Shown in pieces: positions 12,027 through 20,659 of a stretch of 32,586 bases of DNA. Within the stretch, counting starts at the first letter, position 1. Each line of letters opens with the position of its first letter. Both the position numbers and the translations under genes were made by a program. The notes beneath the pieces are model-generated. The model made no database searches, was not told the origin of the DNA, and saw only the letters and a program-made list of their open reading frames with translations. Source of the stretch: Bdellovibrionales bacterium (lineage in GTDB: Bacteria; Bdellovibrionota; FAC87; UBA2466); NCBI GenBank assembly GCA_005776395.1, contig SXPJ01000012.1, forward strand, positions 1-32,586, written 5' to 3'.

Positions 12027-14105
12027 CTATTTTCTCTTCACATCGCCACGAGCAAATATCGAAGCTACAAATGTGAGAATATCGGTCGAACAGATTTCAC
12101 AATAACCATAATTTTTAATAAGCCTTCCCTTAACAATATCGATCTTCTCTTGAGTGTTTTGATCAATAATGTTGGAAACAAGACTTGTAAGTTTAATCGA
12201 ATCTTTCTGATCTTCGAAAAGCTTTAACTCGAGAGCTTTATGAAGTCTTTCGTTAATCTTATAATCAAATTGTCGACCTTCAAGAGCCAAAGCCCCAATA
12301 TAGTTCATAACTTCACGTCGAAAATCATCCTTGCGGCTATCTGGAATATCGATCTTCTCTTCAATCGATCTCATAAGTCTTTCATCTGGCTCTTCATCCT
12401 GACCCGTGTACCGATTTTTAACTCGTTCCCTTTGAGTGTAGGCTTTTACGTTATCAATATAGTTAGAGCACAGTCTAGCCATAGCCTCTTCATCTGCGGA
12501 AATGGCTCTCTGAACTTCGCTCTTAACAATATCTTCATACTCCTGCTTAACCACAGCCAATAACTCTCGGTAGTGCTTCTTTTTATCTTCTGAGGAAATA
12601 AGGGAGTGGTGTTTTAGCCCACCTTCAAGTTCATTTAAAACCATGAAAGGATTCAAACAGGCCACATTTCCCTCTCGGGTATTTACTAGAGCGTTTGAAA
12701 TTTTATCTTGGATATATCTCGGGGAGATACCTTCCATCCCTTCCCGATTAGCCTCTTTTCTAAGCTCTCTCACATTGTCTTCGGTGAAACCAGGTAGTGT
12801 CTTACCGTTATAGAGTTTCAGTTTTTGAAGCAGTGTTAGATTTGCTTTTTTGGGAATTTCAAGACGGGTCAATACCGCCCACATCGACGCCATCTCTAGC
12901 GTATGAGGAGCAATATGTTTACCTTTTATACTCTTGGAATTGAAGTCCTTTCTATAAATCTTAACCTCTTCACCAAGCTTCGTAATATAAGGGACATCTA
13001 TTTTTACAGTACGATCCCTCAAAGCCTCCATGAACTCATTATTTTGAAGTTTTCGATATTCAGGTTCATTGGTGTGTCCAATAATAACTTCATCAATATC
13101 GGTCTGTGGAAATTTTTTAGGTTTAACTTTGTGTTCTTGAGAAGCCCCCAAGAGGTCATATAAGAAGGCCACATCGAGTTTTAATACCTCGATAAACTCC
13201 ACAATACCGCGGTTAGCGATATTAAATTCACCATCAAAATTAAAGGCCCTTGGATCTGAATCAGATCCATACTCCGCAATTTTACGGTAATTGATATCGC
13301 CGGTTAATTCTGTGGAATCTTGGTTCTTCTCATCTTTAGGTTGGAAAGTTCCTATTCCAACTCGCCCCTTTTCGGAGAGCATGATTCGCTGAACTCGAAT
13401 ATGATCTACAACTTTTGTCCAGTCCCCTTTATAAAAATGAAGGAGCTCATTAAAAATAAAATTACATGAGGGATCGAGATCCCCCTCGACATTGATTCTA
13501 TGGCCCTCTTTTCTGCCACGATTTAATTCTTCTGTGAATTTTTTTCGAAACTCATGAGGTATGAGTCTTAAAGGCTCCTCATGCATTGGGCATTTAATCT
13601 CACCCAGAGCTCCTAAAATTCTCTCAGGTAACTTATTGGGACCTGCCACCCATTTAAATGTATAGAGAGCACCTTCGTCAGTTGTGGAATAAAACTCCAA
13701 CCCCTTTTTCATTAATCGAGCAATGGTACTTTTTGAACTGCCTACAGGACCATGAAGAAGAACTACTCGTTTTTCAGGTCCGTAGGATTGCGCTGCCGCC
13801 TTCAAAACATTCACCAGTTTCATTAAATGAACATCGAGACCGAAAACAGCATCTTTTCCATTATCAAAGGGATCTTTAAAAAAATTATATGAAACTATTT
13901 TCTTCTTAAACTCGACATACTCTTCTGTTCCATAACCCATAATGAGATCATAGAGCCTTTGAAATGCATTGCGAGTCACCTCAGGACGTTCTTTAACGAT
14001 ATCGACATATTGTTGGAAAGAGCCTTCCCAGCTGTATTTGGCATATTTATCAAGGTCTTGAAGACCGGCGATAAAGTTTTTGATATCGATTGCTGATGAG
14101 GACAT
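12027..14105 (-). CDS. prkA: PrkA-type AAA+ serine protein kinase
   Basis: Serine kinase / AAA+ protein (YeaG in E. coli), here 692 residues against about 640 in E. coli. [20 protein letters not shown] (114-133) is the Walker A P-loop, preceded by the family's N-terminal [19 protein letters not shown]. The middle carries [11 protein letters not shown] and [10 protein letters not shown], conserved in the family, and the C-terminal third is the PrkA kinase domain with [20 protein letters not shown] six bases before the ATG supports the start. First gene of the prkA-yeaH-spoVR operon. The promoter must lie in 14106-14477, which contains a 13-bp tandem array and a hairpin. PrkA family members respond to starvation and stress and phosphorylate protein targets; the target here is unknown. 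Confidence 0.95.
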   Translation of the reverse strand: MSSSAIDIKNFIAGLQDLDKYAKYSWEGSFQQYVDIVKERPEVTRNAFQRLYDLIMGYGTEEYVEFKKKIVSYNFFKDPFDNGKDAVFGLDVHLMKLVNVLKAAAQSYGPEKRVVLLHGPVGSSKSTIARLMKKGLEFYSTTDEGALYTFKWVAGPNKLPERILGALGEIKCPMHEEPLRLIPHEFRKKFTEELNRGRKEGHRINVEGDLDPSCNFIFNELLHFYKGDWTKVVDHIRVQRIMLSEKGRVGIGTFQPKDEKNQDSTELTGDINYRKIAEYGSDSDPRAFNFDGEFNIANRGIVEFIEVLKLDVAFLYDLLGASQEHKVKPKKFPQTDIDEVIIGHTNEPEYRKLQNNEFMEALRDRTVKIDVPYITKLGEEVKIYRKDFNSKSIKGKHIAPHTLEMASMWAVLTRLEIPKKANLTLLQKLKLYNGKTLPGFTEDNVRELRKEANREGMEGISPRYIQDKISNALVNTREGNVACLNPFMVLNELEGGLKHHSLISSEDKKKHYRELLAVVKQEYEDIVKSEVQRAISADEEAMARLCSNYIDNVKAYTQRERVKNRYTGQDEEPDERLMRSIEEKIDIPDSRKDDFRREVMNYIGALALEGRQFDYKINERLHKALELKLFEDQKDSIKLTSLVSNIIDQNTQEKIDIVKGRLIKNYGYCEICSTDILTFVASIFARGDVKRK

Positions 14106-14274
14106 GGGACTCTCCTTAAAAACTAATTTGGAAGTTGTCTAGGGGTATGAAGTGCTCAGCTTGCCCCTTTTATCTAAAACTATTTCTAGGTTGCGGTTTG
14201 GGCGCGATCAAAAGCACAAGAACACTGATGATTAAATTATCTTCTGCATAGCAAAAATAGTCAATGCGCGGAGG

Positions 14275-14326
14275 ACCACCAAAAGGTACCACCAAAAGGT
14301 ACCACCAAAAGGTACCACCAAAAGGT
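14275..14326. repeat. Tandem array, four exact 13-bp units
   Basis: ACCACCAAAAGGT is repeated four times head to tail (14275-14287, 14288-14300, 14301-14313, 14314-14326) without mismatch, making a GGTACC at each junction. It lies 170 bases upstream of prkA. Identical short units suggest slipped-strand change in copy number. The CCAAAAGGTA part resembles the CCAAAAGTAA in the adjacent hairpin. Confidence 0.85.
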
Positions 14327-14328
14327 AC

Positions 14329-14378
14329 GGCTTTACTTTTGGTTGCTTGATATTTTGAGCTTCGCCAAAAGTAAAGCC
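14329..14378. repeat. 14-bp-stem hairpin next to the tandem array
   Basis: GGCTTTACTTTTGG (14329-14342) pairs exactly with CCAAAAGTAAAGCC (14365-14378) across a 22-base loop. No U run follows on either strand, so it is not a classical terminator. It looks like an extragenic palindrome of the REP type. It lies 99 bases beyond the stop of the minus-strand gene at 14478 and could still stabilise that transcript's 3' end. Apart from this and the tandem array I see no gene in 14106-14477. Confidence 0.6.
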
Positions 14379-14477
14379 CTACATTGCTGTCCAGTTCGAC
14401 ACGACAGGTAAAAATTGAAACGGCCTGAAACCAACTACCTATGCGAATTTAAACGGCCAGCAATGAAAGCCGTATCT

Positions 14478-15275
14478 TTAGGGTGTTAACAGATATTCCA
14501 AAGCCACGACCTCTTTGGTTAGAAGTTTAAATTGGTAATGGGTAAACCTAAATTTTCCGTTCGCTTTTTCTTCCCAAGAAAAATGGAGTAACTTGCTTCC
14601 TGACTTCACCATCAAGGTATAGACCGAACCGGTTTGATAAACTGAGAGCTCCGATTGCTTGATGTTGATAAATCCAGGATCACATCCTGTAGGCTGACAA
14701 TAGGGAAATCGTAAAAACTCCACCCCTGGCTCTTCACTCTCAACCCACTCGGCCGTATTTGTTTCTTCCCCATGGGGTGGTTCCCCCCCAACAAGTTCAA
14801 CTTTGTAATTGCCACGAACCTTTTTCAAAAACTCACCCACCTCAACTTTAGTTCCTGGGGCCCCTCCTCGAGACAAACTTAAAGTTGTATCCTTCACGCA
14901 GTGATTCAAACCACATTGAGAGGCATCAATTATCAAATAACCATTAGCAAAAATATAATCGATACGGGCCTGTTCAGCCCCTTTTTCAAAGGTCTGGTAA
15001 ACCCCTTTAGCATCACGTCTAAGCACTGTCTCTTTCTTAGAAGAGCTAATGACTAAAGCACTCATGGGCTGACTAGAAAGTTTTAATGGGATGAGCCGAA
15101 TACCGAGTTCAGTATCACTCACAAAGATCTCAGCCTTTCCAGCCACTAGCGGATTGCCTAAATATTCCACCACAGGATAGGTACCGATTAGATCCTGAAT
15201 TAGTTGAGTGTCGGCATCGGCTTTTAAAAGCGAGCTTGTTAATAAGAGTGTTAGAACAAGAAAGAAACGAAACAT
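14478..15275 (-). CDS. Secreted protein of unknown function with two similar halves (265 aa)
   Basis: N-terminal signal peptide MFRFFLVLTLLLTSSLLKADA (1-21, likely cut after ADA), with no lipobox Cys. The mature part seems to contain two related beta-rich modules. One starts IGTYPVVEYLGNP and includes a Cys-x4-Cys (QCGLNHC). The other starts RGNYKVELVGGEP and includes CQPTGC before INIKQSELSVYQ. The pattern is reminiscent of small lipocalin-like or bacterial beta-barrel domains, but I recognise no family. The likely location is the periplasm, where the cysteines may form disulfides. AAGGAG five bases before the ATG makes the start firm. It is a single gene, divergent from corA, with a 295-base spacer that holds a 15-bp inverted repeat. 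Confidence 0.75.
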   Translation of the reverse strand: MFRFFLVLTLLLTSSLLKADADTQLIQDLIGTYPVVEYLGNPLVAGKAEIFVSDTELGIRLIPLKLSSQPMSALVISSSKKETVLRRDAKGVYQTFEKGAEQARIDYIFANGYLIIDASQCGLNHCVKDTTLSLSRGGAPGTKVEVGEFLKKVRGNYKVELVGGEPPHGEETNTAEWVESEEPGVEFLRFPYCQPTGCDPGFINIKQSELSVYQTGSVYTLMVKSGSKLLHFSWEEKANGKFRFTHYQFKLLTKEVVALEYLLTP

Positions 15276-15315
15276 ACAATCTCCTTATAAAAGAGTAAGA
15301 AAATTTTAAGCCCCT

Positions 15316-15365
15316 CATAGAGCACTCACCGATCTAGTACGAAGTTAACAGGTGAGTGCTCTATG
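15316..15365. repeat. 15-bp perfect inverted repeat between divergent genes
   Basis: CATAGAGCACTCACC (15316-15330) pairs exactly with GGTGAGTGCTCTATG (15351-15365) around a 20-base loop. It sits between the divergent secreted-protein gene and corA, 41 bases from the former's ATG. Neither side has a U run, so a regulator-binding site or extragenic palindrome is more likely than a terminator. The rest of the gap 15366-15570 shows no gene. Confidence 0.5.
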
Positions 15366-15570
15366 TTTACTTTATCAGGCTTTAAAAATAACCCGCGGTG
15401 CTTCCTAAATTTAAAGTGAGCAATTGTTAAGAGGGGAGAGTAAAAAAGGTTCTTCACTCTTCAGAAGGAGAAACATCGCGTTAAACAACTTATAACACGA
15501 TAGTACAGAAGCCATTTTCTAATTAGTGTGTTAAAAACACTTACTTCCTCTGGGCTCTAGGAGAGCAAAA

Positions 15571-16515
15571 ATGATTCGCATCCTTACTTCAAAAGAAAAA
15601 GAATCTGAAAAATCTATTTTCTGGATAGACGTTATCGATCCCTCTACTCAAGAGCTAGAGGAGCTTGCCTTAAAATATCAACTTCATAAAACTTCTCTCA
15701 TCGATTGTTTAGATCCTTTGCATCTTCCTAAATATGAAGAGGTTATCGATACTCATTTTATGATTCTACGTCATGCGGATCCTCTTATGGAAAAATCATC
15801 CACAGCTGATACTGTATGTGAACTCACTCGAAAAATTGCCTTTTTTGTTCTGCCCCAAGGATTAATTACAGTACACAGATCTCAACAAAAATTTATTGAT
15901 CTTATTTTTGATAAATGGCAATCCTATCCTTCCACAGAACTTCAACAAACTTCTAAGCTCATTAATCAACTTATGAAGGCAGTAATTTTAAGTTATCAGC
16001 CTGCTCTTGAGTGGGTAGATCAAGAATTTCTAAAATTAGAAACTCAAGTATTAACCCATATACGCCAATCAGAATTATTAAAACAACTCTACTTTTTAAA
16101 AGGTCGAGTTTCTGTCTATAAAAAAATGCTTCTAAGCTCACTAAATGCTATTTCACAAATTGATATCACTCATCTTAAAACCTCTCCTTACTTTCAGGAT
16201 TTAAAAGAAGAGGGAGAGAGGCAATATTTTCGGGCTGATGAGATGTTAGAAGATATGAATTCACTTTTGCAAACTCAACTGGCCATAGCTTCTCATAAAA
16301 CCAATGAGGTGATACGAGTTCTCACCCTGTTTTCAGTTTTCTTTTTACCACTTACTTTTATTGTGGGCGTTTATGGAATGAACTTTGAGTATATGCCCGA
16401 ACTTCATTGGAAATTAGGATACCCGGCTATTCTTGCCCTAATGCTCATGGTAACTACGATTATCTTACTTTGGTTTAACCATAAAGGCTGGTGGAGCCAT
16501 TCAGAGAATCACTAA
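15571..16515 (+). CDS. corA: CorA family magnesium/divalent cation transporter
   Basis: Inner-membrane pentameric channel for Mg2+ (also Co2+ or Ni2+ in some members). At 314 residues it is of normal length. It has a large cytoplasmic N-terminal alpha/beta domain and long helices (about 130-245), then two C-terminal membrane segments, the first being VLTLFSVFFLPLTFIVGV. This is followed directly by the signature YGMNFEYMPEL (GMN selectivity motif, near residue 270) and a second membrane helix AILALMLMVTTIILLW. The tail is short and basic. AGGAG lies seven bases before the ATG. It is monocistronic, ahead of the tRNA-Lys gene on the other strand. I see no Mg-responsive leader structure that I could name in the upstream spacer. 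Confidence 0.93.
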   Translation: MIRILTSKEKESEKSIFWIDVIDPSTQELEELALKYQLHKTSLIDCLDPLHLPKYEEVIDTHFMILRHADPLMEKSSTADTVCELTRKIAFFVLPQGLITVHRSQQKFIDLIFDKWQSYPSTELQQTSKLINQLMKAVILSYQPALEWVDQEFLKLETQVLTHIRQSELLKQLYFLKGRVSVYKKMLLSSLNAISQIDITHLKTSPYFQDLKEEGERQYFRADEMLEDMNSLLQTQLAIASHKTNEVIRVLTLFSVFFLPLTFIVGVYGMNFEYMPELHWKLGYPAILALMLMVTTIILLWFNHKGWWSHSENH

Positions 16516-16561
16516 AAAACACAATTTTCATCAACTGTTAAGGTCGGGGGAGGTAAAAAAG

Positions 16562-16634
16562 TGAGCCGCGATGGATTCGAACCATCGACCCTATCATTAA
16601 AAGTGATATGCTCTACCAACTGAGCTAGCGGCCC
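16562..16634 (-). tRNA. trnK: tRNA-Lys (anticodon UUU)
   Basis: Minus strand: acceptor GGGCCGC/GCGGCTC with one G-U pair, D arm GCTCAGTTGGTAGAGC, anticodon stem TATCA/TGATA with loop CTTTTAA (anticodon TTT), variable loop, T arm GATGGTTCGAATCCATC and discriminator A. The length is 73 without CCA; the bases after the discriminator (CACTTTTTT) do not encode CCA, so a tRNA nucleotidyltransferase must add it. The T6 run just after the gene probably ends transcription. Confidence 0.97.
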
Positions 16635-16936
16635 ACATCAACTTTACGGTGAAAGTTTTAGGAGGTCTAATTAGCCACAGCCTTTTCGTAAAAGCAAGTG
16701 CTCTTATCACAGCGATTCTCGGTGAAGGGACTTGTTTTACTTAAAAATAGAAAAAGGGGATAAAAATCAAGGATAAATATAGTGATTTAGCCCCCTTCTT
16801 TCAAATAACTCATTGAAAAAATAAAATATTAACGCACCTGTGCCGACAGTATCGCTGGGTATTTACAGAATCGCCGTATTGATTCAGCGAAAACTGCTGA
16901 TAAAAATTGCAAACATGGTAAAATTATCAACTAATT
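16635..16936. other. Spacer without a recognised gene
   Basis: About 300 AT-rich bases between tRNA-Lys and the secreted unknown. It must hold the tRNA promoter on the minus strand; I see no clear -35/-10 pair. A short overlapping reading frame at 16840-17043 has no ribosome site and is out of frame with the gene at 16937. Confidence 0.4.
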
Positions 16937-17530
16937 ATGAACTTATTAAAATTCCATTCAAAAAGTCTCGTAATAATCGTTTTCCTGTGGCTCCTAACGG
17001 GAAGGGGTCAAATTTTACAAGCCAAATCGGAGAAACGTTATGAGGTAAGCCTTTATACGGGAATCCCTGAGGTGGCTCGTTTAGGAGAATCCTATCGTTC
17101 TCTTACGAAAAACATAAAAATTCCCTTTACTCCTATCGATGTCACCAAAGACCCGATGCTACTCCAATCAGGTATTGTCTCTGGAATCGACTTCGAATCT
17201 ATTGGAGCCAAAGTTTACTTCAAGCAGGGGATAAGTTGTTTAATTATGCTCCAGCCCCCTTTTAAGGGAGTAATAAAAACTAAACAAGTTCAATTATTTG
17301 ACACCCCCAAACCCAGTACTATGAATTGGAAAGAGCTGATTATTAAGGAGTTGGGGCAGCCCACCACGCAGGGAACCGGAAGCATCCTAGGTGGAGATGT
17401 CTACTATTATCCTTGGGGAGATATTGAGATTAGCAGAATTGGTCTTCGACAACTCATGCTCTATCGAGACCGATCCATCCTAGAGTACCGACAAGCTTTA
17501 AAAACAAACGTAATTAAACTTTTTAAATAA
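16937..17530 (+). CDS. Secreted or membrane-anchored protein of unknown function (197 aa)
   Basis: Starts MNLLKFHSKSLVIIVFLWLL: a basic stretch then a hydrophobic core ending near residue 29 (ILQAKS), so a signal peptide or an N-terminal anchor. The mature part is about 165 residues, beta-rich, with one Cys (ISCLIMLQPP), a Pro-rich FDTPKPSTMNW near the middle and GGDVYYYPWGDIEISRIG in the C-terminal third. The linear order suggests a small alpha/beta periplasmic domain. I recognise no family. The ribosome site is weak (AACTAATT before the ATG). Gene neighbours give no clue. The 140 bases after the stop hold a short CCTTAA/TTAAGG hairpin with a GAAA loop at 17609-17624. Confidence 0.65.
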   Translation: MNLLKFHSKSLVIIVFLWLLTGRGQILQAKSEKRYEVSLYTGIPEVARLGESYRSLTKNIKIPFTPIDVTKDPMLLQSGIVSGIDFESIGAKVYFKQGISCLIMLQPPFKGVIKTKQVQLFDTPKPSTMNWKELIIKELGQPTTQGTGSILGGDVYYYPWGDIEISRIGLRQLMLYRDRSILEYRQALKTNVIKLFK

Positions 17531-17674
17531 CTCAGGCTAAATTCAGAAAAAGGATCTTTAAAGCTCTGATGGATAATCAGATTCCTCTACCTCAAACAAG
17601 TGCCGTTACCTTAAGAAATTAAGGGGGAAACGACTTTGCTTCGTTGTCATTGAGATGCCGAATGGCAAAGTAAT

Positions 17675-18883
17675 CTAGAACTTAATCTTAGCGAATTTTC
17701 TTTTTCCGCATTGAAGAATGAGGGTTTTACCTGCCATCTTGAAAAGCTTTTCCTCTTTCACAGGAGTATCATCGATTTTAACCCCCCCCTGAGAAACAAG
17801 CCGTTTACCTTCGCTAGTGGTGGCTGCAAATTTTAAAACCACCAAAAGCTTAGGAATCCAAACCTCTTCCGATTCCGGATAAAAAACCTCTGGAATGTCA
17901 TCGGGGATCTCTTTTTTAGCAAATACATTTTCAAAGTGCTTGAGCGCACTTTGTCCAGCTTCAGCATTGTGGTAACGAGCCACAAGCTCCACAGCTAAAT
18001 CTGATTTTACAATTTTAGGATTAAGTTCGCCCGATTTCATTTTAGTGAAAACAGCTTCAACCTCAGTCATAGGCCGACTACTTAAGAGATCATAATAACG
18101 CCTCAAAAGAGCATCGGGTAAGCTCATCATTTTTCCATAGATCTCATTGGGGCTTTCGTCCACACCAATGTAGTTACCCAGAGACTTACTCATTTTTTGA
18201 ACTCCGTCCAACCCCTCCAATAAAGGCATAAGAAAGCAAACTTGAGCTTCTAATTGGTGATCTCTCATGAGCTCTCGTCCCATGAGTAGATTGAATTTTT
18301 GATCAGTTCCTCCAAGTTCAACATCTGCTTTTAACGCCACAGAATCATAAGCCTGTAAAAGAGGATAGATAAACTCGTGCAAGCTGATACTCTGCCCCTC
18401 TTTATATCGACGATTAAAATCTTCTCTCTCAAGCATTCTTGCGACATTGGCGTGAGCCGCAAGTTTAATAAAATCGGTCGCTTTAAAAGTGTTTAACCAC
18501 TCACTATTAAAACGAATAATGGTCTTCTGGGGATCTAAAATTTTATAAACCTGTTTTTTGTAAGTCTCTACATTGGCTAAAATTTCGCTCTGGCTAAGTT
18601 GAGGGCGAGTTTTAGATTTTCCAGAGGGATCTCCTACCATTGCCGTAAAGTCCCCGATCAAGAAAATAACCTGATGGCCAAGCCTTTGAAATTGAGCCAT
18701 CTTTTGCATAAGTACGGTGTGACCTAAATGAATATCAGGAGCTGTCGGATCAAATCCAGCTTTAATAACAAGCGGTTTTTGGGTCTTTACCGATTTTTCA
18801 AGTTTCGCTAAGAGATCTTTTTCAGAAAGAATTTCAGATGTGCCGCGCTTAAGTTCAGAGAATTGTTCCTGAGCTGTCATCAT
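17675..18883 (-). CDS. tyrS: Tyrosyl-tRNA synthetase
   Basis: Class I aminoacyl-tRNA synthetase that charges tRNA-Tyr. The HIGH-type signature is HLGH (52-55) in [15 protein letters not shown], followed by [19 protein letters not shown], and the KMSKS loop is at 230-234 in full form. The C-terminal S4-type RNA-binding domain covers about 340-402 ([13 protein letters not shown]). The length of 402 and the intact KMSKS place it in the TyrZ-like group rather than the E. coli-type enzyme, where that loop is KFGKT. Its ATG overlaps the ymdB stop by ATGA, so translation is coupled. A second ATG follows at once at 18880. It is the last gene of zapA-cycloligase-ymdB-tyrS. Confidence 0.96.
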   Translation of the reverse strand: MMTAQEQFSELKRGTSEILSEKDLLAKLEKSVKTQKPLVIKAGFDPTAPDIHLGHTVLMQKMAQFQRLGHQVIFLIGDFTAMVGDPSGKSKTRPQLSQSEILANVETYKKQVYKILDPQKTIIRFNSEWLNTFKATDFIKLAAHANVARMLEREDFNRRYKEGQSISLHEFIYPLLQAYDSVALKADVELGGTDQKFNLLMGRELMRDHQLEAQVCFLMPLLEGLDGVQKMSKSLGNYIGVDESPNEIYGKMMSLPDALLRRYYDLLSSRPMTEVEAVFTKMKSGELNPKIVKSDLAVELVARYHNAEAGQSALKHFENVFAKKEIPDDIPEVFYPESEEVWIPKLLVVLKFAATTSEGKRLVSQGGVKIDDTPVKEEKLFKMAGKTLILQCGKRKFAKIKF

Positions 18884-19698
18884 TCCAAATCTCCCCCTTG
18901 GGCTAGATCATCTATTTTAACCGTGAAACGTAATCGTTCAATCGATTCCGCTTGTCCCTTTGAACCTAACTTAATGATAACGCACGAAACACCTGGATTC
19001 TCTTTAGCTGCCTGAGTTGGGTGGTGACGCTTAGTGATGAATTTCTTTAAAACCCCATCAGGTTTAAGTCCAATAACTGAATCAAAGGCCCCTGTCATAC
19101 CCACATCAGTAATATAAGCTGTTCCCCCAGGTAAAATCCGCTCGTCTGAAGTCTGAACATGGGAATGACTTCCTACAACCGCAGCAACTCTTCCGGCTAA
19201 ATGCCAGCCCATAGCATATTTTTCACTGGTCGCATCGGCATGTAAATCTACTAAAACAGGAGTTGAAGCTGGCACCTCTTTTAAAAGTCTGTCCACAGCA
19301 TGAAAAGGACAATCTTGAGCATCCATAAATACGCGACCCATCACATTGATCACTGCCAATCTTAGATTTCCCTTATGGATAATAATCATCCCTTTTCCAG
19401 GACAGGGTTCAGCCTCAGGACTTGACCAATTGGCTGGACGAATGAGTTTAGTCTCAGGACCTAGTAATTGATAAACCTCCTTGTTGTCCCAAATATGATT
19501 GCCTGAGGTATAGGCACTAAAACCCATTTCATTTAACTCTTCTAAAGTTCTACGATTGACCCCCCTACCCCCTGCTAAATTTTCCACATTTCCAATAATA
19601 AAATCGGGCGTGTAGGTGGCTTTTAAATCTCCAATACAAGCTTGAACTGCTTTTCTTCCGGGTCTACCAAAAATATCTGCAAAATAGAGAATGATCAT
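18880..19698 (-). CDS. ymdB: YmdB-type metallophosphoesterase
   Basis: A 272-residue member of the YmdB/TIGR00282 family; the Bacillus member hydrolyses 2',3'-cyclic nucleotides and affects the choice between biofilm and motility. Metal-ligand positions are all present: Asp8 in [10 protein letters not shown], Glu39-Asn40 in NVENLAGG, Asn67-His68 in SGNHIWDN, His153 in [11 protein letters not shown], and His178/His180 in [11 protein letters not shown]. The C-terminal [15 protein letters not shown] is typical. AGAGAG six to eight bases before the ATG is an acceptable ribosome site. It lies 26 bases after the cycloligase and overlaps tyrS by four bases. The substrate in this organism is inferred from the family only. 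Confidence 0.93.
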   Translation of the reverse strand: MIILYFADIFGRPGRKAVQACIGDLKATYTPDFIIGNVENLAGGRGVNRRTLEELNEMGFSAYTSGNHIWDNKEVYQLLGPETKLIRPANWSSPEAEPCPGKGMIIIHKGNLRLAVINVMGRVFMDAQDCPFHAVDRLLKEVPASTPVLVDLHADATSEKYAMGWHLAGRVAAVVGSHSHVQTSDERILPGGTAYITDVGMTGAFDSVIGLKPDGVLKKFITKRHHPTQAAKENPGVSCVIIKLGSKGQAESIERLRFTVKIDDLAQGGDLE

Positions 19699-19724
19699 GT
19701 GCTCTCTTCATAGGGCGAAGGGGA

Positions 19725-20306
19725 TTAAAAGTAAATAAACCCTTTTTCGGTAATTAAACCGTCCAGACGAATATCATGAGGCTCTTGAGTTATAGGTTTA
19801 GAGATGAGTTGAGGGCTAAAGGCGACCCCCCATTTTTGGGCTAATCGCCCTTCTCGTGATAAAAATCTATCGTAAACCCCTTTGCCACTTCCAATCCTAG
19901 ATCCTAGCGCATCAAAAACAAATCCAGGCACCAAAATGAGATCGTTCGAATGAAAATCGGTGATTTCCTGATTCTTATCTTCTAAAGGCTCTAAAATTCC
20001 CCCCAGCCCTTTAACACTATGAAGAGATTGTAAAGAGTTCACCGTGTAAAACTTCATCTCCCAAGTTTTAACAAGAGTTCTGGGAAAACTGCAGGCCTTA
20101 GGTCGGGTTTCCCATAAAGGGATCAAATTAACTTCCCATTCTCTAGGATAAAAGAGAGCTACTTTTTCAGCTTTTTGAAACGTGGGATGGGAGAGAATAT
20201 GCTGACAAATGGCTTGATTCCAAGACTTGAAAGAGGAGCGATACTTCACATACTGGAATTTCCAGTAATCTCTTAATTGGCCTTTGTCTTTGGAGTTTAA
20301 ATCCAA
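19725..20306 (-). CDS. 5-formyltetrahydrofolate cyclo-ligase
   Basis: ATP-dependent conversion of 5-formyl-THF to 5,10-methenyl-THF (YgfA/Fau/MTHFS). It has 193 residues, as usual. The N-terminus has the basic helix YWKFQYVKYRSSF, the middle VALFYPREWEVNLIPLW, and the C-terminal signature is LVPGFVFDALGSRIGSGKGVYDRFL, corresponding to the family pattern VPG.aFD..G.RlG.G.GyYDR. The usual GGG is GKG here. The only plausible start is TTG at 20306, two bases after the zapA stop and without its own ribosome site, so it depends on coupling to zapA. In many proteobacteria a 6S RNA gene separates zapA from this gene; there is no room for it here. Confidence 0.9.
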   Translation of the reverse strand: MDLNSKDKGQLRDYWKFQYVKYRSSFKSWNQAICQHILSHPTFQKAEKVALFYPREWEVNLIPLWETRPKACSFPRTLVKTWEMKFYTVNSLQSLHSVKGLGGILEPLEDKNQEITDFHSNDLILVPGFVFDALGSRIGSGKGVYDRFLSREGRLAQKWGVAFSPQLISKPITQEPHDIRLDGLITEKGFIYF

Positions 20307-20308
20307 GT

Positions 20309-20596
20309 TTAAATCTGGGTTTCTAATTCGCGTTCAACCCGATCCAAGAGATCCTGGGCTTTATTCAAAAGTGTAGCCTTAGCGTCGACACTCTTTTTTC
20401 TTTGTTGGATTCCATCACTTGCAAAGTCAAATGCGGCCAACATTGCGGCTTTTTGTAACGTAAGGTTAGGGTTCTTTTTTCTAAGAGATTCAACCCTTCG
20501 ACGAACCATTTCTGCAACCTCTTTTAAATGGGCCTCGCCCTCTTCACCCCGAATTAGATACTTTTGATTAGCAATGCTGATTTCTATTTGATTCAT
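20309..20596 (-). CDS. zapA: ZapA-like cell division protein
   Basis: A 95-residue protein with the ZapA layout: a small N-terminal beta domain (IEISIANQKYLIRGEEGE), the helix LKEVAEMVRRRVESLR, then AAMLAAFDFASDGIQQ and a long C-terminal coiled coil (about 65-93). ZapA binds and bundles FtsZ filaments at the division site. Position directly before the folate cycloligase supports the call, since zapA-ygfA pairing is common in proteobacteria. There is no clear Shine-Dalgarno, and a 7-bp stem lies directly upstream of the ATG (20597-20624), which may modulate initiation. Confidence 0.85.
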   Translation of the reverse strand: MNQIEISIANQKYLIRGEEGEAHLKEVAEMVRRRVESLRKKNPNLTLQKAAMLAAFDFASDGIQQRKKSVDAKATLLNKAQDLLDRVERELETQI

Positions 20597-20624
20597 AAGA
20601 GTTAATCAGATTGTATCAACTCTT
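20597..20624 (-). promoter_or_regulatory. Hairpin abutting the zapA start codon
   Basis: On the minus strand AAGAGTT and AACTCTT (7 pairs, 14-base loop) end exactly one base-step before ATG of zapA. The ribosome landing zone would be within the stem. Could tune translation of zapA and the coupled cycloligase; could equally be chance in AT-rich DNA. Confidence 0.3.
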
Positions 20625-20659
20625 AATCAATATCAAAAATCTTTTTTGATAGGTAGAGA

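Noticed and set aside
9409-14105. prkA-yeaH-spoVR as evidence of sporulation
   Set aside because: The trio is common in non-sporulating proteobacteria and no other spore gene is visible.
20306-20309. 6S RNA gene between zapA and the folate cycloligase
   Set aside because: Commonly found there in proteobacteria, but the gap is only two bases; I saw no 6S-like structure nearby.
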